A stretch of 64,000 nucleotides of DNA, from positions 1,364,001 through 1,428,000 of the forward strand of contig NZ_CP112874.1 of assembly GCF_029910235.1 (NCBI RefSeq), written 5' to 3'. Both the position numbers and the translations under genes were made by a program. The notes under the pieces are model-generated. The model was not told the origin of the DNA and searched no databases. It was given only the letters and a program-made list of their open reading frames with translations. This document shows positions 31,758 through 39,291 of this stretch, piece by piece. This DNA is from Pseudanabaena galeata CCNP1313 (GTDB lineage Bacteria; Cyanobacteriota; Cyanobacteriia; Pseudanabaenales; Pseudanabaenaceae). Position 1 is the stretch's first letter, and every line of letters starts with the position of its first letter.

Positions 31758-34415
31758 CTACAACCCATTACCGATCGCAAAAAATGCTGACCAAAAGTAG
31801 GGATGGTTATAGTCTGGGGAATTTATCAAAGCAATTTGAGATCGCCTTAATGACTCAGCGATCGCCACATTCTCTTTTTGCAATTCAGCATAAAAAGCAG
31901 TCATCAGCGAACCTGTCCCCACATCATTAACCGACCACAGAGAAGCGATCGCATTTTTTGCCCCTGCTTTCTGAACTTGATAACCAAAACCTAAGATTTC
32001 TACGCCACTACCGAAAGCACCTAATCCAGTCTGACAGGCACTTAAGATGATCAAATCCACATTGGGAATTTGCCAATCCGTGATTTCATGAAGGCGGATT
32101 TTGTCGCCATTACCAAAAATAATAAAGGAATTGTCTGGCGCACCCGTATTGAATTCTGCATGGGTGGCAAGGTGAATAATATTATGATTCTTTAACTTCG
32201 ATTCGATCGCTTGGCGACTAAAGTCATTTTCAGTTAAAGCAACAGAGTTTTGAAATTTGTTAGCGATCGTTTTGACCTCGGTCAGTGTCGCAGGTAAAGC
32301 AACTTGTCCAAACTTCTGCTCTCCTTCTCTTCCGCCAAATGCTCCTGCTAAGATACTGGGTTTAGTTTTGGGTTGGAGTGAAAAGTCAGAAAGGCTATAG
32401 GCGATGAGATTGCTAATTCGATATTTCTCCACTAGCCATTGCCTGCCATTGTAGAGAGCGGCGAGGGGAACATAGCGTAGTTGTCCATCAGGAGCATAGA
32501 GGATAGTTTGAGCTTTGGCTTGAGTAAGTTCCGTTTCGATGGGTTTAATCAGCAGAGTATAGAGTGCAGTGGCAGGATCTTTGACATCATCGGAACTAAC
32601 ATCACGAACTCCATCCCTAAAGTTAGAAATTAAAGCTTCTAGTTTATCCTTGGGAATTTTCACCGTGCGGCTGATGGGGAGTGTGTTGGGTGAGAAGAGG
32701 ATGATTTCAAGGCGATCGCTTAAAATCAGAGGATAAAGTAGCACAGTTCCCTGTGGGATTTGTTGGAGATAGTCGGGGACTTTGTTAATTTCTGATTTGG
32801 GAAGCTGTTGGATCTGCTTAGCAAGTAGGTCGTTAATTTCAGGACTATTTTCAAAGCTAACCGCTAACAGCTTATTGCTAATCGCTTTCTCTGGTTCTAA
32901 AATCCTTACCCCTTGAGCAGTGCGATCGCTGCCTTTAATGTTTTTAAGATAGTCCTCTAGTTCCTGCACCTTGAGGAGATCGAGAACTTGCAGAGCTTCC
33001 ATGACTCGACCTTGTTGGAGTAATAGGTCGGCAAGGCGACGGTAAGAACCTTCCACATTACTTAAATAGGAATTTTGTAAATCTCGATCAAGTTTACGAA
33101 TATCTTTACGGATCGATTCACTGATGTTGACTGATTGCTTGTAGAAGACGATGGACAAATCCGTTTGTTTTTGTTTTTCAAGGGTCAAGCCGATCTGATT
33201 TAGAGCCATTCTTTCGCCATCACGGTTTTTGATCTTACGGGCAATTTCTAATCCTGCGTTATGGTAGTCGATCGCTTTCCCATAGTTACCAAGGGCATAA
33301 TAGGCACTTCCCATAGAACCCAGTGTTTTCCCTTCACCACGGCGATCATTGACTTCACGGGCAATTTTTAAGCTTGACGCATAGTATCTGATCGCTTCAT
33401 CATAATTACCCTGCGCTTCGTAAGCATTCCCTAAATATCCCAGTGACTTCCCTTCACCACGGCGATCGTTAATTTCTCGCGCCGCATCTAAACTCGACTG
33501 ATGATATTTAACTGCCTCCTGATAGTTACCCTGATCGTAGTAGGCATTGCCTAAGTAACCGAGGGACTTGGCTCTGCTCAGTCGATCATTGATTTTAGTA
33601 GCGATCGCTAAGCTCTGCTTGTAATAGCTGATCGATTTGGGATAGTCCCCAAGGGAGCGATAAACCAGTCCTAAAAAGCCAAGAGCCTGTCCTTCTCCGC
33701 GTATTTCTTTGATCTCACGGGTAATTGCTAAACGCTTTTCTTGATACTCAATGGCTTTAGCAAAGTTACCCTGAGCGCGATAGGCATTGCCGAGATTACC
33801 CATAGCATTGCCTTCCCCTTGACGGTCTTTGATTTCGAGGGCAATGGCTAAACGCTGCTCGTGAAATGCGATCGCTTTCACATAGTCGCCCTGAGCATAG
33901 TAATTCATTCCCAAATTACCCAAAGCTGATCCTTCACCACGGCGATTGCCAGTCTCACGGGTAATCACTAAGCTTTGCTCATGGTGGGCGATCGCTTGTG
34001 AGTAGTTCCCCAGAGCGCGGTAGACAACGCCGAGATTGATCAGAGACTCTCCTTCGCTACGGCGATCGCCTAGCTCCTGAGCGATCGCTAAACTCTGGCG
34101 ATGAGAAGCGATCGCTTGATCGTAGCGCCCCAGTGATTCATATATTTTGCCTAGATTTCCATGTAATATTCCCTCTTTCTGACGATCTTTGATTTCTTGA
34201 TAGATGACTAAGGCTTGTTGCCATGACTGCAATGCGGGTTCAAACTGGCTAAGTTTATATTGCTGAGTTCCCAAATCCAACAGTCGATCCGCTTCTGCTT
34301 TGCGAGTTTGAGTTGTTTGCGTTTGAGCGTTCACAAAGGACGGATCAGGTGGTAGTAAGATTCCACCAAACCCAGTTGTCAATACAAGCGTCAGCGCATA
34401 GAACCGAGAAGTCAT
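31758..34415 (-). CDS. Exported TPR-CHAT protease-like protein 2
   Basis: The 885-residue protein has an N-terminal hydrophobic segment (MTSRFYALTLVLTTGFGGILL) ending near VNAQ, consistent with a signal peptide. About nine regular TPRs of about 40 residues follow (about 40-430), each with GRYDQAIASHRQSLAIA-like helices. A CHAT domain (about 560-885) has His752 (IHLATHAEFN) and Cys794 (LSACQTGLG). The repeats are more regular than in the neighbouring paralogue. Proteolysis is inferred from the family. Confidence 0.9.
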   Translation of the reverse strand: MTSRFYALTLVLTTGFGGILLPPDPSFVNAQTQTTQTRKAEADRLLDLGTQQYKLSQFEPALQSWQQALVIYQEIKDRQKEGILHGNLGKIYESLGRYDQAIASHRQSLAIAQELGDRRSEGESLINLGVVYRALGNYSQAIAHHEQSLVITRETGNRRGEGSALGNLGMNYYAQGDYVKAIAFHEQRLAIALEIKDRQGEGNAMGNLGNAYRAQGNFAKAIEYQEKRLAITREIKEIRGEGQALGFLGLVYRSLGDYPKSISYYKQSLAIATKINDRLSRAKSLGYLGNAYYDQGNYQEAVKYHQSSLDAAREINDRRGEGKSLGYLGNAYEAQGNYDEAIRYYASSLKIAREVNDRRGEGKTLGSMGSAYYALGNYGKAIDYHNAGLEIARKIKNRDGERMALNQIGLTLEKQKQTDLSIVFYKQSVNISESIRKDIRKLDRDLQNSYLSNVEGSYRRLADLLLQQGRVMEALQVLDLLKVQELEDYLKNIKGSDRTAQGVRILEPEKAISNKLLAVSFENSPEINDLLAKQIQQLPKSEINKVPDYLQQIPQGTVLLYPLILSDRLEIILFSPNTLPISRTVKIPKDKLEALISNFRDGVRDVSSDDVKDPATALYTLLIKPIETELTQAKAQTILYAPDGQLRYVPLAALYNGRQWLVEKYRISNLIAYSLSDFSLQPKTKPSILAGAFGGREGEQKFGQVALPATLTEVKTIANKFQNSVALTENDFSRQAIESKLKNHNIIHLATHAEFNTGAPDNSFIIFGNGDKIRLHEITDWQIPNVDLIILSACQTGLGAFGSGVEILGFGYQVQKAGAKNAIASLWSVNDVGTGSLMTAFYAELQKENVAIAESLRRSQIALINSPDYNHPYFWSAFFAIGNGL

Positions 34416-34506
34416 GACCTTATCCTCAAGTTTTACAACAATTATATTTAGTATATTTAGGATGGGCTTTGCCCATCTAATCTTACCGTTTAGATTTATT
34501 TAGAGT

Positions 34507-34734
34507 TTACGCATAAATCCCTAAAACCCTCACCCCTAGACCTTCTCCCAGTAGGCTACGGTGTAAACACAAGCCTCTCCGTTTTTGTTTCAATGTATCT
34601 AAGCCCCCTAAATCCCCCAATTCTGGGGGACTTTGAAAGGATTTTATTATCTTGTTCCCCCAGAATTGGGGGTTAGGGGGCGATTAATTGTTGACTTAAC
34701 TAGGCTTGATGAGGGCAGTTTTGGTTTTGCGTAA
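34507..34734. mobile_element. MITE-like element with TTACGCA ends
   Basis: TTACGCATAAA at 34507 and TTTTGCGTAA ending at 34734 form short terminal inverted repeats around a hairpin GCCCCCTAAATCCCCCAATT/AATTGGGGGTTAGGGGGC (34603-34681). The element fills the gap between the CHAT and pentapeptide genes, and no gene is seen in it. Confidence 0.5.
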
Positions 34735-34740
34735 GTCCAT

Positions 34741-35799
34741 TTATTTATGGACTTTGCCATCAGGAAGGGTCGCACCCTTGAGAATCGCGCCAACAAGATT
34801 AGCGCTACTTAATTCAGCACGATTGAGAATCGCGTCGGTCAGGTCAGCATTAGCGAGATTTGTCCGCGCCAGATAAGCTTCAATAAGATTAGTGCGAACC
34901 ATAATTGCCCCATGAAGATTAGCGCGGCTGAGATCGGCTCGAGTCAATTTAACATCCGTGAGATCAGTTCCTTTCATCTGCACGCGACTTGCCTTAATAT
35001 CTGCCATAACCGCACTTCGCAATGAAACTCCATTAAAGTCTGCATCAATTAAGATGGCGCGTTCCAGTTTGGCATTATTTAAAATCGCACCTGAAAGCAT
35101 GGCACAACTGAGATTAGCCTCCGAAAGAAAGACCCCTTGCATATTGGCATTATTTAACTTCGCTTCAATCAGATTAGCCCCACTGAGAGTTGCTTCTTGC
35201 AGATTTGCTCCCCTTAAATCCGCTTTGTGTAAATCTGCCCCAGATAAATTTGCACCGCGCAAATCCGCCCCAGATAGATTTGCCCCCGTTAGATTCGCAG
35301 TGCTGCGCTTCTTTTTACCAGCATCAATTTCATGTTGATCGCCGATCGCTCTTTCTTGTCTGAGATTTGCACCTTTCATACAAGCACCGACGAGGTTCGC
35401 CCCACTCAAGTTCACGGTTCGCATATCCGCATCAATTAAGTTTGCATCCATTAAATTAGCAAGACTAAGATTAGCTCCAAATAACGTCGTTCCTTGCAAA
35501 CTAGCTCCATGCAAATCCGCATTGGATAGATTGACATTACTCATGCTTGCTTGATTAAGATTTGCACCACAGAGATTTGCCCCCACCATTAAGGCTCCGC
35601 GCATATTCGCACGAGTCAGGCAAGCAAAGGTGAAGACGGTACTATTGAGATAGGCTTTAGACAAGTTAACATCTAGCCAATCGGTACGACTCAGATTTGC
35701 ACCGCTAAGTTTGATGCCATTCAGATTAAGCCCGCTAAAGTCGCGATCGCCCTGTGCATAGCGGCGCAAAATATCTTGAGAAGTAAGTGCTGCATCCAT
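34741..35799 (-). CDS. Cytoplasmic pentapeptide-repeat protein
   Basis: The 352-residue protein is almost entirely A(D/N)LxX pentapeptide repeats (about residues 20-345), predicted to form a right-handed quadrilateral beta helix. The N-terminus MDAALTSQDILRRYAQGDRDFSG is the usual cyanobacterial cap. A charged break (QERAIGDQHEIDAGKKKRS, about 149-168) interrupts the repeats. There is no signal peptide, unlike the two other pentapeptide proteins here. The role is unknown. Confidence 0.88.
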   Translation of the reverse strand: MDAALTSQDILRRYAQGDRDFSGLNLNGIKLSGANLSRTDWLDVNLSKAYLNSTVFTFACLTRANMRGALMVGANLCGANLNQASMSNVNLSNADLHGASLQGTTLFGANLSLANLMDANLIDADMRTVNLSGANLVGACMKGANLRQERAIGDQHEIDAGKKKRSTANLTGANLSGADLRGANLSGADLHKADLRGANLQEATLSGANLIEAKLNNANMQGVFLSEANLSCAMLSGAILNNAKLERAILIDADFNGVSLRSAVMADIKASRVQMKGTDLTDVKLTRADLSRANLHGAIMVRTNLIEAYLARTNLANADLTDAILNRAELSSANLVGAILKGATLPDGKVHK

Positions 35800-35832
35800 C
35801 GTGTTGTTACACTTTCGTTGAATTGGGATAAA

Positions 35833-35938
35833 TTACAGCGCTTTGCGCTCAAACCCAAACCAATATATGTTTTGAAAGTATTGCTTTGCAATACTTTCAA
35901 AACATATATTGTGGTTCGTTTGAATGGTAATTGCTGTA
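35833..35938. repeat. Composite repeat A, third copy
   Basis: TTACAGCGCTTTGCGCTCAA and TGGTTCGTTTGAATGG...TTGCTGTA frame a 24-bp perfect palindrome with TTT centre (35861-35911). The frame is shared with 6539-6645 and 23446-23537. Confidence 0.85.
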
Positions 35939-35969
35939 TGGCAAGATCATAGCGGTTAGCAATAAAGAA

Positions 35970-36713
35970 ATGCGAAATTCCTGTTTTTACTTTAAACAAT
36001 TTGCGATCGCTCAAGACAAATGTGCGATGAAAGTAGGAACAGATGGCATTTTGTTGGGTGCATGGACAAAGCTGCCTGAAAATGCTCAAATTCTGGATAT
36101 TGGCACAGGTACAGGCTTGCTAGCCCTAATGTTGGCGCAGCGATCGCAATCATCAAATACATTTCCCAATATATTCCCCAATACATTTATTGATGCAGTG
36201 GAAATTGATCATGATGCTTATCAACAGGCTAAAGAGAATATTGAGAGTTCGCCTTGGCGCGATCGCATTAATATCGATCATGCCAGTATTCAAGACTGGG
36301 CGATCGCTTGTTCTCAGCAATATGACTTGATTATTTCTAATCCGCCATTTTTTGAGAACGCCTTTAAACCTTCACAAAATTCTAGAACCTTAGCCAGACA
36401 TAGTGACAGCCTTTCCCAAACTGATCTTCTCCAAATCGCAACACAATTGTTAAAACCAAATGGACATTTAGCAGTTATTTATCCTACCGATTTAGCTAAT
36501 AATTTTCTCGCTAAAGCTCAGAGTTTTAATTTATTTTGCGATCGCCAAGTTCAAGTCAAACCAACTCCTCAAAGTCCAGTCAAACGGATATTACTAGAAT
36601 TAAGCCCCACTCAATATGCCGCTCAAACAACGATGCTCACCATCGAAGAGAGCAAACACCTGTACACGCAAGACTACATTGCTTTAGTAAAAGACTTTTA
36701 TCTAAATTTATAA
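35970..36713 (+). CDS. trmN6: tRNA1(Val) (adenine-37-N6)-methyltransferase
   Basis: The 247-residue AdoMet methyltransferase has FYFKQFAIAQDKCAMKVGTDGILLGAW at the N-terminus, ILDIGTGTGLLALMLAQR (motif I) and the N6-adenine catalytic motif NPPFFENAFKPSQNSRTLARH. It matches TrmN6/YfiC, which methylates A37 of tRNA-Val. The ATG at 35970 is preferred. The TTG at 35931 lies within a composite repeat. Confidence 0.85.
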   Translation: MRNSCFYFKQFAIAQDKCAMKVGTDGILLGAWTKLPENAQILDIGTGTGLLALMLAQRSQSSNTFPNIFPNTFIDAVEIDHDAYQQAKENIESSPWRDRINIDHASIQDWAIACSQQYDLIISNPPFFENAFKPSQNSRTLARHSDSLSQTDLLQIATQLLKPNGHLAVIYPTDLANNFLAKAQSFNLFCDRQVQVKPTPQSPVKRILLELSPTQYAAQTTMLTIEESKHLYTQDYIALVKDFYLNL

Positions 36714-36766
36714 AGCCAAAGAAAAGGAGGGCGGCGCGAAGCGCCGCCCTCCTTTTCTTTGGCTTT
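36712..36766. terminator. 26-bp perfect palindrome at the methyltransferase stop
   Basis: The arms AAAGCCAAAGAAAAGGAGGG...CGC and its complement surround GAA. It begins inside the TAA stop codon of trmN6. Confidence 0.88.
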
Positions 36767-36803
36767 GCGATAAAATGCGTGATGTACATCCGCCAAAGTT
36801 GTC

Positions 36804-39122
36804 ATGGTCACCCCTGAAGCTCTCAATCAATTACGCACAACCCTCCGCAAAGGGCAACAAACAATGGCGGACTGGCAGGGTGGTGAGCTTGCCGTGTCCG
36901 CAGTGCCAGGGGCTGGCAAATCCACGGGAATGGCGGTAGCCGCCGCGATCGCGATCGCCAATTTTAACCTACATCGCCAAAAACAATTAGTAATCGTCAC
37001 CTTTACGCGATCGGCGGTGAGCAACATTCGCAAAAAAGTATCCGAGCATCTCAAAAATCTGCGCTTACCGCAAAGCTCTTTTACAGTTAGTACGTTGCAT
37101 AGCTTGGCTTATAACATTGCCAGCACTCATCGAGAACTATCAGGATTTGGGGCAGGGGAAACTAAAATTATTTCGGAATCTCTCAAGCAGAAGTTAATTC
37201 GCAATGCCACAAATATCTGGGTAAAAGAGAATCCCAAATTGTATGACCTATTGCTAGAAGGGAAAAACTTTGACGGAGAAGATACGGAACGCTTGCGACG
37301 ACAGACGGTATTACGCACCGATGTATTGCCCAGTTTAGCGAGAGAGGCGATCGCAACAGCCAAGAGTTCAGGTTTGAGCGCAACAGAATTGCGCGAAGCG
37401 GAAGCTCCCGATGGTGGCGACATCTTAGCGATCGCGGCGGGACTTTATGAGACCTACGAACGACTGTTGCGGCAAGAAGAGGCGATCGACTATGACGATA
37501 TGATTTTGGGCGCGTTACGGGTCTTAAGAAATGAAGGTGTTCGCAAATATTGGCAAGAGAGAATTTTTGCTGTATTTGAAGATGAAGCACAGGATTCTTC
37601 ACCGTTGCAAACGGAGTTGTTAGAGATTCTCGCCCTCACCCCCCAGCCCCCTCTCCCTGAGGGAGAGGGGGAGTCAGAAATCTTCCTCCCCTCTCCCTCA
37701 GGGAGAGGGGCTGGGGGTGAGGGTATTAAAAACCTGATGCGGGTTGGTGATCCTAACCAAGCGATTAACTCCACTTTTACCCCTGCTGATCCACGCTTTT
37801 TTAATGAATTTTGCGATCGCTGTAGTCTTAATTCGCAACTCTCAACCCTTGATCAAGCAGGACGCAGTACCAGAAATGTGATGCGAGCTGCAAACTATAT
37901 GCTGCATTGGGTCAATCATTCCGAATATGCCAAGATTGAGAAGCCGTTCCGTCAGCAAAGAATCCATCCAGTAGATGCTGATGATCCGCAAAAAAATGCT
38001 AATCCCGAACCCATTGGCAAAGGAGTAGAAATCTATTTACCCAATACTATCGATGATATTGAGCATGAGATGACGATGATCGGCGATCGCATCAAGCAAT
38101 TACTTGCTCAAGATCCCAAACTGAGTATCGCGATTTTGGTGCGTCAACATAATCAGGGGCGCTTTGTTGCCGAGTCTCTTGCGTGGCTGACCAAGGAGCA
38201 TGAGATTAAAATCTATGATGTCGAACAAAGCGATCGGCGATCGCGAGTGCCCATGGATATGTTGGCGATTTTGCAGTTTATGGAACGTCCCCACTCCCCC
38301 GACAATCTTAAATCAGCGTTAGAAGTTCTCAAGGATCGCCAGAAAATCTCATCACAGCAAGATCTCAATGCCCTCGCCAGTAATCCCGAAAAGTTTCTCT
38401 ATCCGACTTTGCTAGATCCAGCTTTATCAACCCTTGCACAAGAAACCCAAGCTAAATGCATCGGTTTACTACGCGCCAAAATCGAACTTCCGTTATATAA
38501 CCTAATTCCCTTTATCGCCTTTACTATCTACGACGAAGAGGCAGGACTATTGGCAACTGCTGACAAATTAGGCGATCGCCTCAATCAGCAACTAGTAGGC
38601 AGCTATTCCATGCAAACTGTAATCGAATCGCTAAGGGAAATCGTCGAATCAGAGAACTTTGAAGCAGTCGAAGATGAAAATCTGGAAGGGCGCTATATGA
38701 CAGGGGGACAGGTAACGCTGATCAGTCTGCATAAAGCCAAAGGACTAGATTGGGATGTAGTCTTCATGCCATTCTTGCATAAACGTATTTGTCCGGGGGA
38801 AGCTTATATTCCTGAATCGGTTAAGTTTTTAGGGGACTTTGGCTTACCTGAAGTGACAAGGGCGCAAATTAGAGCGATCGTCCATAGCGATCGCCTTCCC
38901 AATGCGGAAGAGGCTTGGAAACAATGCAGTTACCTCAAACAAGCCGAGGAGTTTCGTTTACTCTATGTTGGCATGACCCGTGCTAAGCGATTATTATGGC
39001 TATCGGCGGCTCAATCCGCTCCCTTCAGTTGGAACACCTTAGAAAATCGCACTGAAAATGCTGCCATTTGTCCTGTGATTACAGAACTAGCTAAGAAATT
39101 TCCTGAATTTGTCTCATGGTAA
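36804..39122 (+). CDS. UvrD/PcrA-like superfamily 1 helicase with repeat insertion
   Basis: The 772-residue ATP-dependent DNA helicase has Walker A (VPGAGKSTGMA), motif Ia (VTFTRSAVSNI), motif II DEAQDSSPLQ, motif III (RVGDPNQAI), motif V (LISLHKAKGLDWDVVF) and motif VI (LLYVGMTRAKRLLWLS). It has the shortened architecture of cyanobacterial UvrD-like proteins. Residues about 277-307 (TPQPPLPEGEGESEIFLPSP...) are encoded by an intergenic-type repeat inserted in frame between motifs II and III. It probably acts in repair or recombination. Confidence 0.9.
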   Translation: MVTPEALNQLRTTLRKGQQTMADWQGGELAVSAVPGAGKSTGMAVAAAIAIANFNLHRQKQLVIVTFTRSAVSNIRKKVSEHLKNLRLPQSSFTVSTLHSLAYNIASTHRELSGFGAGETKIISESLKQKLIRNATNIWVKENPKLYDLLLEGKNFDGEDTERLRRQTVLRTDVLPSLAREAIATAKSSGLSATELREAEAPDGGDILAIAAGLYETYERLLRQEEAIDYDDMILGALRVLRNEGVRKYWQERIFAVFEDEAQDSSPLQTELLEILALTPQPPLPEGEGESEIFLPSPSGRGAGGEGIKNLMRVGDPNQAINSTFTPADPRFFNEFCDRCSLNSQLSTLDQAGRSTRNVMRAANYMLHWVNHSEYAKIEKPFRQQRIHPVDADDPQKNANPEPIGKGVEIYLPNTIDDIEHEMTMIGDRIKQLLAQDPKLSIAILVRQHNQGRFVAESLAWLTKEHEIKIYDVEQSDRRSRVPMDMLAILQFMERPHSPDNLKSALEVLKDRQKISSQQDLNALASNPEKFLYPTLLDPALSTLAQETQAKCIGLLRAKIELPLYNLIPFIAFTIYDEEAGLLATADKLGDRLNQQLVGSYSMQTVIESLREIVESENFEAVEDENLEGRYMTGGQVTLISLHKAKGLDWDVVFMPFLHKRICPGEAYIPESVKFLGDFGLPEVTRAQIRAIVHSDRLPNAEEAWKQCSYLKQAEEFRLLYVGMTRAKRLLWLSAAQSAPFSWNTLENRTENAAICPVITELAKKFPEFVSW
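37633..37723 (+). repeat. In-frame G/C-rich repeat inside the helicase gene
   Basis: The complementary arms CCCTCACCCCCCAGCCCCCT and CAGGGAGAGGGGCTGGGGGT-type sequence enclose two smaller hairpins. The same repeat type, CCCTCACCCCTAGCCCCTCT, is intergenic in the element at 27459-27597. Here it is translated without a stop. Confidence 0.88.
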
Positions 39123-39137
39123 GTAGCTCACCATAAT

Positions 39138-39203
39138 TAAAACCTAAAACCAGAAGCTGTCCTGCCCGCGTAGCGGGCGGGACAGCTTTCTAGGTTTTTA
39201 GTT
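39138..39203. terminator. Palindrome of the GTCC-GCCCGC family after the helicase
   Basis: The arms around GTA carry AAGCTGTCCTGCCCGC and GCGGGCGGGACAGCTT. The hairpin shares its inner stem with 4324-4390 and 52447-52505. It begins 15 bases after the helicase stop. Confidence 0.8.
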
Positions 39204-39291
39204 TGCTTCGGTACTTAGTGGGACTTTGCTTTGATCGATTTATTTTTTAATAGTTGCTAACCTCTTTTAGAATGTACGGTAAAATTTACCT

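Noticed and set aside
34958-35338. Plus-strand open frame of 126 codons rich in Ala/Pro/Ser
   Set aside because: It is antisense to the pentapeptide-repeat gene. Regular repeats of GCNNANYTN type keep the opposite strand open, and the predicted peptide is only the mirror of that repeat. The same applies to 42386-42706, 42707-43003 and 49249-49446.
37490-37774. Minus-strand 94-codon frame containing LIPSPPAPLPEGEGR
   Set aside because: It is the reverse reading of the G/C-rich repeat inside the helicase. Such PSPPAPLPEGEG peptides are typical of repeats, not genes.
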